Shown here: one piece after another, positions 7,802-16,557 of the stretch
Layout: each line of letters starts with the position of its first letter
Numbering within the stretch: the first letter of the stretch is position 1
NCBI RefSeq assembly: GCF_023006505.1
Contig: NZ_JALBGV010000004.1
Location: 121,960 to 185,959 of the forward strand
Source of the DNA: Neorhizobium sp. SHOUNA12A
Lineage (GTDB): Bacteria; Pseudomonadota; Alphaproteobacteria; Rhizobiales; Rhizobiaceae
Direction of reading: 5' to 3'
Length of the DNA: 64,000 bases
The notes under the pieces: generated by a model
The model's database searches: none
The model's input: the letters and a program-made list of their open reading frames with translations, nothing else
What the model was told of the DNA's origin: nothing
Program-made: the position numbers and the translations under genes

Positions 7802-9655
7802 TCAATTCCCGTCCGGCAGCACCCTATAGAGGCGGAAACCGCTTTTGCTCGGTTGTCCGAACGGCTGCAGATAATCAGGTACCTGGCCGCGGGCGAGGCT
7901 GGCATAGAGCCCGTCCGGCTTGCGCCTGATCAAGGCGTCGGTCTGCGGATCTGCCTTGCAGAAAGCGAGCGCCGTCACGCCGGCACCTCTCAGAAAGGCC
8001 TTTGCTTCGCCTGGCTGGGCGAGACCTATGTAGAGTTCGGTCAGCATGCCTTTCTGGTTACGATGATAAGGTGCCGACAGGGCCCTGTGAGGGGTCCAGC
8101 GCAGGATATCCGCCCCGCTGTTGGAGGGCGCGACTATGACGCCCGTGGGCAAGGTGTTCAATGCGGCCATGTCCGCCGGATCACCGCACTCGCCGACTTC
8201 GCCGCCGAAAATGCCGGCCCCGGAGAGCGCCCGCATGTCGGCCGCTTGCTTCCAGCCATTGACCGCAAGGACGCCGCCCAAGGCCCAGACGACAGGCACG
8301 GACATCAGCACGGCGCTGATATAGGCAAAGGCCGTGCTGGGGTTCTCGGGATCGGCCGCGGAGGCGCGCCGCAGATCGGTGATCAGCAGCGACAACGGCA
8401 GGATGGCCAGCATATTGGAAAAGAAAGCGCCCCGCACCTGCAGCAGCGCGATTCCCCATGACGCCCCGATCAGCGCCAGCAGCACGAGATGGAGTTCCGT
8501 CTCCTCGCGCTTCAGGCTGCGGACAAGGCAAACGACAATCGCAAAGAGCCCGACGGCGTAGAACCCACCGACCATTTCCGGCTCTGCCTGGGCTTCGGCG
8601 AAGACCGAGCGCGCCTCCGTGACGCCGTTCAGCCATAGCTCGACCAATAGCGGATCGAGCGTGCCGAGCGGATCGCCGAGGCATTGCGGCGCGATGATGC
8701 GGGCCGTCAGCAGCAGCACCCCGCCGGTGACACCGGCCAAGGCGACGCGGAAAGGGCGACTGCGCTGTTTCGGCAGGCTTGCGAGGAGAAAGAGCGCAGC
8801 TCCTCCCAGTGCGGAAAGCGCATAGAAGCCGAGTGAAAAGTTATCGCAGGTGACGACCGCATAGGCGCGCGGCGGGATCGTCAGGAAGAAAGCCGCCGAG
8901 ACGGACAACGCCAGCGAGAGGCCGAAGAAACGGGCCGGCCGGGAAAATGCCTGGCCATGCCAAACCCACTGAAGCGCGACGCAGACGCAAACGACGGCAA
9001 CAAAAGGTGTCGTTTCGACCCCGATTGCCAATGCCAGCGCGCAGGCGACGGCAGCGACGACATAGCTCGATGCGCGCTTCTGCGGATCGACCAGCATGGC
9101 GGCGATCCACATGACGAGCGTGAGCTGGACGTTGTGGTGGTCGATGGAACCGGGCTTGAAGCGGACGCAGCCGAGGACGAAGAGCGCACCCAAGCCGAGC
9201 GCGATGTGCATGGTCGCCACGCCGGCCAATCTGCGGACAGCCAGGCCGAGCGGCACGAGCAGAAGCGGCACCAGAAGAAGAGGCCAGATCGTGACAACGA
9301 CGGCTTCGGCCTTGCCCGGAGTGAGGAAGAGCGAAAACAACCGGATCAGCAGACCGATCGGCAGATCGATCAACCGCGACCAATGCATCAGCGTGCCGCC
9401 CTCGATACCGAGCCGGTACTGGGTCAGGTCGAACCAGTTCTGGCCGCCGAGAAAATCCCTGATCTCGACGAGCCGCATGACGTCGTCATTGTCGGCTCCG
9501 ACGTAATCCTTGGCATCCGAGAGAAAAAACGCGAGAGCTATGACGGCGGCGATGGCCGCATAAAGAACCACCGCCGGCAGAAGCCGCGACAGTAGCGGCA
9601 CGGCGGGCCGGCCGGCCGCCCTCGATAGGGATCTGTCTGCCATGTTTTCCGTCAT
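7802..9655 (-). CDS. polytopic membrane protein, GT-C-type glycosyltransferase-like
   Basis: 617 residues from ATG 9655 (9643 is the other option; the longer frame to 9811 would overlap the divergent gene). At least ten hydrophobic segments are visible. The first extracytoplasmic loop has D-N-D-D-V-M-R-L-V-E-I-R-D-F-L near residue 50, then H-W-S-R-L-I-D-L-P near 85: paired acidic residues after the first membrane helix are typical of GT-C enzymes (STT3, PMT, ArnT) that take lipid-linked sugars. It lies divergent from a GT2/methyltransferase/flippase operon, supporting a role in transferring a sugar on the periplasmic side. Donor and acceptor are unknown. Confidence 0.65.
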   Translation of the reverse strand: MTENMADRSLSRAAGRPAVPLLSRLLPAVVLYAAIAAVIALAFFLSDAKDYVGADNDDVMRLVEIRDFLGGQNWFDLTQYRLGIEGGTLMHWSRLIDLPIGLLIRLFSLFLTPGKAEAVVVTIWPLLLVPLLLVPLGLAVRRLAGVATMHIALGLGALFVLGCVRFKPGSIDHHNVQLTLVMWIAAMLVDPQKRASSYVVAAVACALALAIGVETTPFVAVVCVCVALQWVWHGQAFSRPARFFGLSLALSVSAAFFLTIPPRAYAVVTCDNFSLGFYALSALGGAALFLLASLPKQRSRPFRVALAGVTGGVLLLTARIIAPQCLGDPLGTLDPLLVELWLNGVTEARSVFAEAQAEPEMVGGFYAVGLFAIVVCLVRSLKREETELHLVLLALIGASWGIALLQVRGAFFSNMLAILPLSLLITDLRRASAADPENPSTAFAYISAVLMSVPVVWALGGVLAVNGWKQAADMRALSGAGIFGGEVGECGDPADMAALNTLPTGVIVAPSNSGADILRWTPHRALSAPYHRNQKGMLTELYIGLAQPGEAKAFLRGAGVTALAFCKADPQTDALIRRKPDGLYASLARGQVPDYLQPFGQPSKSGFRLYRVLPDGN

Positions 9656-9735
9656 CTTGGTGCGGACTTTTCGCCTGTTCGAGGGTTGAGGAAACCTAGC
9701 CTTAACCTTCCCAAGAAATAGTAAAGCCTGCGGCA

Positions 9736-9748
9736 CGGGAAATTCCCG
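9736..9748. promoter_or_regulatory. 13-bp palindrome in the divergent promoter region
   Basis: CGGGAA-A-TTCCCG lies between the starts of the GT-C-like gene (9655) and the GT2 gene (9780). It is a candidate operator for coordinated control of both transcripts; it is short enough that chance occurrence is possible. Confidence 0.35.
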
Positions 9749-9779
9749 CGTTCGGTTTTCCGTGTATCGAGTGAAAAAC

Positions 9780-10787
9780 ATGAGCGACGCCCTGACCGGC
9801 CATTTCGACATCGCGATCCTGCTGCCCTGCTATAACGAGGCGATGACCATCGCCGGCGTGGTGCGCGGTTTCCGCGAGGCGCTTCCCGGTGCCCGGATCT
9901 ATGTCTACGACAACAATTCCACGGACGGCACCGCCCTCCAGGCGATGCTCGCGGGCGCCCTCGTCATGCGCGAGCGTCGGCAGGGCAAGGGCCATGTGGT
10001 GCGCCGCATGTTCGCCGACATCGAGGCGGATATCTACATCATGGCCGACGGGGACGGCACCTATACGCCGCAGGATGCGGAGGAACTGGTCCGCACGCTC
10101 TTGACCGAGCGCGCCGACATGGTGGTCGGCACCCGGCGCGGGGTGCATGCGGATGCGGGTCGGCAGGGCCATGCGGCCGGCAACCGGCTGTTCAACTTCC
10201 TCTACCGGACGATGTTCGCGCCCGACTTCACCGACATCTTCTCCGGTTACCGGGCCTTCTCGCGCCGGTTCGTGAAGAGCTTCCCGGCTGTCTCCGGCGG
10301 ATTTGAGATCGAGACCGAAATGTCGGTGCATGCCTCGCTGCTGAAGCTGCCGGTCTGCGAGATCGAGCTCGATTACGGAAGGCGGCCCGAAGGCTCGCAT
10401 TCCAAGCTCTCGACCTTCAAGGACGGCGCCAGGATCCTCTGGATGTTCGCGATGCTGATGAAGGAAACGCGGCCGTTCGCCTTTTTCGGCCTGATCAGCG
10501 GCGCCTTCATGGCAGCGAGCCTGATCTTCATGGCGCCGGTCCTGGTTGCTTATTTCCAGACCGGCCTCGTGGAGCGCATGCCCACCTGGGTGTTCTCGCT
10601 GGTGCTGATGCTGGTTTCCTTGCTGATCTTCACCGCCGGCCTGATACTCGATTCCGTGTCGCGCGCCCGCGCCGAACAGCTTCGTATCCACTACATGAGC
10701 CTGCCGGCCAGCGTGCATGTCGCCGATCCGGCACAGATCGCGGTCCGGGGGCCCAAGCCGGAACGGCGCAGGACCAAAGCGGCATGA
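9780..10787 (+). CDS. family 2 glycosyltransferase, polyprenyl-phosphate sugar synthase type
   Basis: 335 residues from ATG 9780. The GT2 core shows L-L-P-C-Y-N-E-A near residue 15, Y-D-N-N-S-T-D-G-T near 45, and the nucleotide-sugar/metal motif A-D-G-D-G-T-Y near 88. Two C-terminal membrane helices (about residues 240-265 and 278-300) anchor it, as in dolichol-phosphate mannose synthases and DPMS-like enzymes. It likely attaches a sugar from a nucleotide donor to undecaprenyl phosphate at the cytosolic face. First gene of a four-gene operon; the next start overlaps its stop. Confidence 0.88.
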   Translation: MSDALTGHFDIAILLPCYNEAMTIAGVVRGFREALPGARIYVYDNNSTDGTALQAMLAGALVMRERRQGKGHVVRRMFADIEADIYIMADGDGTYTPQDAEELVRTLLTERADMVVGTRRGVHADAGRQGHAAGNRLFNFLYRTMFAPDFTDIFSGYRAFSRRFVKSFPAVSGGFEIETEMSVHASLLKLPVCEIELDYGRRPEGSHSKLSTFKDGARILWMFAMLMKETRPFAFFGLISGAFMAASLIFMAPVLVAYFQTGLVERMPTWVFSLVLMLVSLLIFTAGLILDSVSRARAEQLRIHYMSLPASVHVADPAQIAVRGPKPERRRTKAA

Positions 10788-11482
10788 ACCGGGAAACCAC
10801 CAACCGCATCCGCTTCGTCATCGAAGACCTGCTGCCGCCGATCCTCAGGGATTCGCCGCTTTTCCTCTGGCTCGCCAAGCGCGTCTGGGGCGACCATATC
10901 AGCCATCTCGCCAGTTTTCGGGAGCGGGCGCCGTTCCTGACGGAGGAGGAATACGCGGACCTCTACCGCAACCATCCGCGCGTCCATGAGGGCACGGACA
11001 ATTCGGCGGCCTGCATCCGGCGGATTAATTCGATGATTACCGGCACAAGCGTCTGCGACGTCGGATGTGGCACCGGTGCGCTGCTCACCCATATTCGCGC
11101 CGCCCATCCCGAACTCACGCGTCTCGTCGGCGTCGATTTCGTCGTCGAGGATGCGGCCGCGATCGAAGGTGTCGAATATGTCGCCGCCAAGATCGAGGAC
11201 CTGCCGTTTGCCGACGGCGAGTTCGATACCGTAGTCTGCACCCATGTGATCGAGCATGTGCTGGAATACAGGGAGGCGGTTGCGGAACTCAGGCGGATCG
11301 CCAGAAAGCGGCTGATCATCGTCGTGCCCCGCGAACGGGAATCCCGCTACACGTTCAACCCGCATTTCAACTTCTTCGCCTACACCCATTCTTTCCTGCG
11401 CGCCGCCCATCCGGTACCGGAGGTCTATGTCTGCGAGGATATCGGCCGCGACATCTTCTACAGCGAAGACCGGCCGGGCTGA
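10784..11482 (+). CDS. class I SAM-dependent methyltransferase
   Basis: 232 residues; its ATG overlaps the GT2 stop as ATGA, indicating translational coupling. Motif I, V-C-D-V-G-C-G-T-G-A, is near residue 87; the acidic residue of motif II follows in V-G-V-D-F near 113; D-T-V-V-C-T-H-V-I-E-H-V near 150 is the Methyltransf_11-type post-motif. Context suggests methylation of a lipid-linked sugar or of the nucleotide-sugar-derived glycan, but no substrate can be read from the sequence. Cytosolic; no membrane segments. Confidence 0.87.
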   Translation: MNRETTNRIRFVIEDLLPPILRDSPLFLWLAKRVWGDHISHLASFRERAPFLTEEEYADLYRNHPRVHEGTDNSAACIRRINSMITGTSVCDVGCGTGALLTHIRAAHPELTRLVGVDFVVEDAAAIEGVEYVAAKIEDLPFADGEFDTVVCTHVIEHVLEYREAVAELRRIARKRLIIVVPRERESRYTFNPHFNFFAYTHSFLRAAHPVPEVYVCEDIGRDIFYSEDRPG

Positions 11483-11491
11483 GGATATTCG

Positions 11492-11854
11492 ATGTTCGCC
11501 TCGCTTTCCCCCATCACCTGGCTCGGGCTTCTCGGAACGCCGCTGCTGATCGCCATGGGCCAGGTCCTGTTCAAGATGACCAGCTCCACCGCCGGTAACT
11601 TTTCGGTGCGCGGGCTCCTCGCGCTCGCCGCCAATCCGGTGCTGCTCGCCGCACTGGCGCTTTATGGTTTCGGCACGGTCGTCTGGATCTATGTGCTGAA
11701 ATCCGTGCCGCTGACGCTCGCCTATTCCTTCATGGGGCTGACATTCTGTTTCGTGCCGCTGCTGGCGCAGCTTTTCTTCGGCGAACCGCTGACGTTCCGA
11801 TATGCACTTGGGACCGTGCTGATCTTTGCCGGTCTGCTGGCCATCAACGGCTGA
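11492..11854 (+). CDS. SMR/EamA-type four-helix membrane protein (ArnE-like flippase subunit)
   Basis: 120 residues with four membrane helices, the size of EmrE/ArnE proteins. The start L-L-I-A-M-G-Q-V-L-F-K-M carries the conserved Gly-Gln and Lys of the first helix, and L-T-L-A-Y-S-F-M-G-L-T-F near residue 78 matches the ArnE loop. ArnE/ArnF pairs flip aminoarabinose-phosphoundecaprenol across the inner membrane; here a flippase role for the lipid-linked sugar made by the upstream GT2 is likely. It lies 9 bp after the methyltransferase and 7 bp before the GtrA-like gene. Confidence 0.78.
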   Translation: MFASLSPITWLGLLGTPLLIAMGQVLFKMTSSTAGNFSVRGLLALAANPVLLAALALYGFGTVVWIYVLKSVPLTLAYSFMGLTFCFVPLLAQLFFGEPLTFRYALGTVLIFAGLLAING

Positions 11855-11861
11855 CCGCACG

Positions 11862-12227
11862 ATGACCAGCCGCGCCCGGTTTGCCATTCTCCTCGCGCTG
11901 CTGATCACCGTCGATGCGCTGCTACTGCAGGTCCTGACTACAGAGACCGAGGCCGGCACGCTTGTAGACCGCCTAATGTCGCTGAGCGGCGGCTTGGTTG
12001 CTGCACTGGCCCTGCACAGAATATTGCCCGCGGCTTCGGATCACGTGCGCCAGCCAGGTTTCTGGCCGCTCGTCACGATCGGCCTTGTGCTGAACTACGG
12101 AATTTTCGCAGCGCTGGCGTCACGCGCGCCGCAGGTGCAGCCGCTCGTGCATTTCGGCTTCGCCTGGGCCTGCGCGCTCGTCTTCGGCGGTTTCGGGCTC
12201 TACCGCATCCGTCGTTGGCGGGACTAG
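11862..12227 (+). CDS. GtrA-like four-helix membrane protein
   Basis: 121 residues from ATG 11862; an upstream start at 11826 would overlap the previous gene. Four hydrophobic segments, with the second half [12 protein letters not shown] near residue 68 and F-G-L-Y-R-I-R-R-W at the end, resemble GtrA/DPMS-associated proteins, which are linked to flipping or presenting bactoprenol-linked glucose. It could alternatively be an ArnF-like second flippase subunit. Last gene of the GT2 operon. Its TAG stop shares CTAG (12224-12227) with the convergent oxidoreductase stop. Confidence 0.6.
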   Translation: MTSRARFAILLALLITVDALLLQVLTTETEAGTLVDRLMSLSGGLVAALALHRILPAASDHVRQPGFWPLVTIGLVLNYGIFAALASRAPQVQPLVHFGFAWACALVFGGFGLYRIRRWRD

Positions 12228-13210
12228 ACCGTTTCCCACCCGTCGTGGCCGCCAGCACGGTAGATGGCGTCGATGAACTTCTGGTTCTTCAGCGAATTCT
12301 CGAGCGTCACGACTTCGACCGGCTCGCCCTTGACTGCCTTCGCGAAGGCTTCCGCCTGGCGCTTGTATTGGCGGCTGTCCGGAAAACGGAATATCTGCGA
12401 CACCGCGTGGTTCTGATTGGTGAGCTCGATTTCTTCGGCGCCCCAGCGGCCGGCATTGAACGGCGACTTGACCTCGATGTAGCCCTCGGTGCCGTGGAAG
12501 ACCATCAGCTGGCGGGCGGCCATCTGGGTCGCGATATAGAACGTCATTTCGAACGAACCGAAATCTGCCTTGACGCTGGAATAGATATCCGTGCCGAAAC
12601 CGGGATCGCGTTCCACCCGCGCCTGTATCCTTTGCGGTTCCTGGCCGGTCACGAAACGTGTGGTGATCGTCGGGTAGACGCCGATATCCGGCAGGGCTCC
12701 GCCGCCGAGTTCCGGGATATTGCGCATGTTGGACGGATCGCGGTTGAAATAGCTGAACGAGCCCTGCACGTGCTTCAACTCGCCGATCGCCTTTTGGCTC
12801 ACCAGCTCGCGCACCTTCAGCCAGACCGGTGCGTAAGTGACCATGAACGCTTCGCAGATCAGCTTGCCGGTGCGGTCGCGCACCTTGATCAGGTCCTCGA
12901 TCTCGCTCGCCTTGATCGCGATCGGCTTTTCGGACAGCACATGCTTGCCGGCTTCGGCGGCCTTGATCGACCATTCGACATGCTGGCTGGAAGGCAGCGG
13001 AATATAGACGGCGTCGATGACGTCGGAGGCCAGCATCTCTTCGTAGGAACCGAAGGCGTGCGGGGCACCGAAACGGTCGGCGAGCGCCCGCGCCTTGGCG
13101 AGATCACGGCTGGCAAAGGCGGTGACGACGCAGTTCTCCGCGTCCTGGATCGCCGGCGCCACTTGTTCATGGCCGATCCTGGCAGTCGACAGGATTCCGA
13201 AACGCAGCAT
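12224..13210 (-). CDS. Gfo/Idh/MocA-family NAD(P)-dependent oxidoreductase
   Basis: 328 residues from ATG 13210, which has GGAGG five bases upstream; the longer frame to 13267 is not needed. The Rossmann fold shows [10 protein letters not shown] at residues 4-13, and S-E-K-P-I-A near residue 95 is the EKP motif with the catalytic lysine. C-terminal Gfo_Idh_MocA_C sheet follows. Members oxidise or reduce sugars, inositols or related alcohols; the substrate is unknown. Start of the C-terminal half [12 protein letters not shown] near residue 163 is strongly conserved in the family. Confidence 0.88.
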   Translation of the reverse strand: MLRFGILSTARIGHEQVAPAIQDAENCVVTAFASRDLAKARALADRFGAPHAFGSYEEMLASDVIDAVYIPLPSSQHVEWSIKAAEAGKHVLSEKPIAIKASEIEDLIKVRDRTGKLICEAFMVTYAPVWLKVRELVSQKAIGELKHVQGSFSYFNRDPSNMRNIPELGGGALPDIGVYPTITTRFVTGQEPQRIQARVERDPGFGTDIYSSVKADFGSFEMTFYIATQMAARQLMVFHGTEGYIEVKSPFNAGRWGAEEIELTNQNHAVSQIFRFPDSRQYKRQAEAFAKAVKGEPVEVVTLENSLKNQKFIDAIYRAGGHDGWETV

Positions 13211-13401
13211 GTGAACCTCCCCATGGCATTGCTGCCGCACCTTATTGGCCTGCCGGCACCCACGCAACGGCAGGCCGGATGCGACGCTTGAAAAAGTGAT
13301 CGCCCGCCCAAAATAGAGACTGGTCGGCGGCGGAACATCGGCTAATCTCAGGCTCCTTTCCCAAGCTCATCCCACTCACTTAAAAATTTTGGAGGAATAT
13401 C

Positions 13402-14352
13402 ATGGAGCTGCGCGCACTCGGCCGGACCGGCCTTTCCATTTCCCCCGTCGTTCTCGGCGGCAACGTGTTCGGCTGGACCGCCGACGAAAGGACGTCGTTC
13501 GACATCCTCGACCGGTTCTTCGATGCCGGCTTCAACACGATCGATACGGCCGACAGCTACAATCGCTGGGTGCCCGGCCATGTCGGTGGCGAGTCCGAAG
13601 CGATCATCGGCAAATGGCTGAAGAGCGGCGGCACCTCCCGCGACAAGGCAATCATCGTCACCAAGGTCGGATCCGACATGGGCCAGGGCAAAAAGGACCT
13701 GTCGGCCAAGTGGATCCTCGAAGAGGTGGAAAATTCCCTGCGTCGCCTGCAGACCGACCATATCGACCTCTATCTCGCCCACTGGCCGGACGAGGCCGTG
13801 CCTTACGAGGAAACGCTCGGCGCCTTCGCCAAGCTGAAGGAACAGGGCAAGATCCGGGGGATCGGCTGCTCCAACCTCGACGCGAAAATGCTGCAGGATA
13901 GCTTCGACGCTGCCAAGCAAGCCGGCCTGCCGCGCTACGACGTGCTGCAGCCGCAATACAATCTCTATGACCGCGACACGTTCGAGGGTCCGCTTGCCGA
14001 CCTTTGCGTCAACGAAGAGATCGGCGTCATCAACTATTACGGCCTCGCTTCCGGCTTCCTCACTGGCAAATACCGCGATAAGGCCGACACCGAGGGCAAG
14101 GCGCGCGGCGGCAAGGCGCTCGGTTATCTCAACGACAAGGGCCTGCGCATCCTCGCAGCCCTCGACGAGGTCTCGGTCGAAACCAATGCCGAGGTCGCCT
14201 CGATCGCGCTCGCGTGGCTGATCCAGACCCGCGGCGTCACCGCGCCGATCGCCAGCGCCACTAGCGTCGGTCAGCTCGACGCGATCATCGCCGCCGGCAA
14301 CCTGACGCTTTCGGCCGACCAGATGAAGCTGCTCAACGAGGCCGGCGCCTGA
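13402..14352 (+). CDS. aldo/keto reductase
   Basis: 316 residues; GGAGG is seven bases before the ATG. The catalytic tetrad is visible: Asp and Tyr in I-D-T-A-D-S-Y near residues 50-55, Lys in V-T-K-V-G near 93, His in L-A-H-W-P-D near 130. The C-terminal N-L-T-L-S-A-D-Q-M-K-L-L pattern is typical of the AKR11/YajO-like branch. NADPH-dependent reduction of carbonyls in the cytosol is expected. A second, divergent aldo/keto reductase follows 60 bp downstream, so the two may form an operon. Confidence 0.92.
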   Translation: MELRALGRTGLSISPVVLGGNVFGWTADERTSFDILDRFFDAGFNTIDTADSYNRWVPGHVGGESEAIIGKWLKSGGTSRDKAIIVTKVGSDMGQGKKDLSAKWILEEVENSLRRLQTDHIDLYLAHWPDEAVPYEETLGAFAKLKEQGKIRGIGCSNLDAKMLQDSFDAAKQAGLPRYDVLQPQYNLYDRDTFEGPLADLCVNEEIGVINYYGLASGFLTGKYRDKADTEGKARGGKALGYLNDKGLRILAALDEVSVETNAEVASIALAWLIQTRGVTAPIASATSVGQLDAIIAAGNLTLSADQMKLLNEAGA

Positions 14353-15408
<1,056 letters not shown>

Positions 15409-15415
15409 GTTTGCC

Positions 15416-15429
15416 CTTGCTAACGCAAG
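15416..15429. terminator. short hairpin after the second aldo/keto reductase
   Basis: CTTGC-TAAC-GCAAG with an outer GCCC/GGGC pairing possible. It sits eight bases after the reductase stop. There is no clean T-run, so termination strength is doubtful. Confidence 0.35.
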
Positions 15430-15447
15430 CTCGGGCTTCCATCTTTC

Positions 15448-15473
15448 CGTGTTAGTATGCTGGCGCTAACACG
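15448..15473. promoter_or_regulatory. inverted repeat directly upstream of the NTF2-like gene
   Basis: CGTGTTAG and CTAACACG, perfect 8-bp arms separated by 10 bp, ending just before the GGGAGAAG ribosome binding site of the gene starting at 15485. Two half-sites one helical turn apart suggest a dimeric repressor site; alternatively it is a leader hairpin that would press on the ribosome binding site. Confidence 0.45.
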
Positions 15474-15484
15474 GGAGAAGATCG

Positions 15485-15844
15485 ATGTCCGAGGAGCAGG
15501 CCGTTCAGGCGGTGATCCATCTCTATGTGGACGGAATGACGTTTGCGCATGAAGCGGCGCTTCGGAAGGCATTCCACCCCAAGGCCTGTATCATCGGCAA
15601 TTACGATGGCGCGGTCGAATGGCTGTCGCTCGACGACTTCATCGGGGCGGTCACATCGGAAGGTGCGGCACCCGCCGATACACAGCCGCTGATCCAGATC
15701 GAGGCGCTCGACGTCACCGGCGACGCCGCGACGGTCAAGGTCGTCGACCAGTTCGCCGGCATGCGATTCTCGGATTATCTCTCGCTTCTGAAGATCGACG
15801 GCCGCTGGGTGATCGTCAACAAGCTCTATCACCTGCATTCCTGA
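15485..15844 (+). CDS. NTF2/SnoaL-like protein (putative lumazine-binding family)
   Basis: 119 residues with GGGAGAAG seven bases before the ATG. The order of helices then strands is that of the NTF2-like cone fold: Y-V-D-G-M-T-F near residue 16, F-H-P-K-A-C-I near 35, and a C-terminal Y-L-S-L-L-K-I-D-G-R-W-V-I-V-N-K-L-Y typical of the putative lumazine-binding group. Role unknown; members include small enzymes and binding proteins. A candidate operator lies directly upstream. It is convergent with the M15-like gene, 15 bp away. Confidence 0.75.
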   Translation: MSEEQAVQAVIHLYVDGMTFAHEAALRKAFHPKACIIGNYDGAVEWLSLDDFIGAVTSEGAAPADTQPLIQIEALDVTGDAATVKVVDQFAGMRFSDYLSLLKIDGRWVIVNKLYHLHS

Positions 15845-15859
15845 ACGGTCCGCCATCGC

Positions 15860-16477
15860 TTACCGTTTAAGCCCCGGAAACCCAATGTAGTGCTCGGAAT
15901 GATCGCCTTCGTTGTTGGGCATCCCGATCTTTGTGAGCACGCCGCGCGGCTCGGCGAAGCTGCGGATGCGGCGGGCGGGTTTTTCGTGCCACTGGATGTT
16001 CATCGCCCAGAGTTTCGGAAAGACCATGATCGACGAGTAAGGCAGGTGGTCGTGGATCCACCAAGCCATCTTCTGCCAATCGCCGTCGTCGTGATAGTTG
16101 TCGACCAACCAGGGGAAGACGACGCAGGCGGTAGCACCCATGAAGCCCTTGGCATCGCGCCGATCCCAGATATGGTCGGCCGCCGTGTTGGCATTGGAGG
16201 AGCAATTGAGATTGTTCTTGTTGCCGAATTCGTTGACCTTAGCGCAGCGATAACCGGAGCGCAGGTGCAGCCGCCCAAACGTTGCCTGTAAGGGTTCCAG
16301 CAGTTCCTCGCAAAGATGCCGGCCAGCCTCGATCGCCAGATCCGGATCTTCCGGAATGTTCGGGATCGCGTAGAAATTGGCGATCTCCGAAAACAGGAAA
16401 TCGCGGAAGAAGAAGTTCTTCGACAGCCTCACCCGGCCGAGTTCCTCAAGTCCTTTCATCGATCCCGGTGTGCGCAT
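15860..16477 (-). CDS. M15A peptidase-like protein of unknown function
   Basis: 205 residues from ATG 16477 with GGAGGAA four bases upstream. The N-terminal half (F-F-F-R-D-F-L-F-S-E near 22-31, E-P-L-Q-A-T-F-G near 61, L-R-S-G-Y-R near 72-77) follows the M15A peptidase layout, in which a zinc-dependent D,D-carboxypeptidase or endolysin domain is built. The usual S-x-H-x-x-G-x-A-x-D zinc motif is replaced by a segment with D101-H102 and D105; a further His is at 164. There is no signal peptide. Function may differ from peptidoglycan hydrolysis. Confidence 0.6.
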   Translation of the reverse strand: MRTPGSMKGLEELGRVRLSKNFFFRDFLFSEIANFYAIPNIPEDPDLAIEAGRHLCEELLEPLQATFGRLHLRSGYRCAKVNEFGNKNNLNCSSNANTAADHIWDRRDAKGFMGATACVVFPWLVDNYHDDGDWQKMAWWIHDHLPYSSIMVFPKLWAMNIQWHEKPARRIRSFAEPRGVLTKIGMPNNEGDHSEHYIGFPGLKR

Positions 16478-16492
16478 CCGTTCCTCCAAAAT

Positions 16493-16527
16493 AAAAAGCC
16501 TGCCCCACATCATCCATGAGGCAGGCT
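16493..16527 (-). terminator. rho-independent terminator of the pheS-pheT transcript
   Basis: On the minus strand AGCCTGCC pairs with GGCAGGCT (16497-16504 with 16520-16527) and is followed by TTTTTAT. It lies 31 bases beyond the pheT stop and just upstream of the M15-like gene, whose own ribosome binding site follows immediately, so some read-through could feed that gene. Confidence 0.7.
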
Positions 16528-16557
16528 ATCTTTCAGAGGTGATTCAGGCCACCCGTT

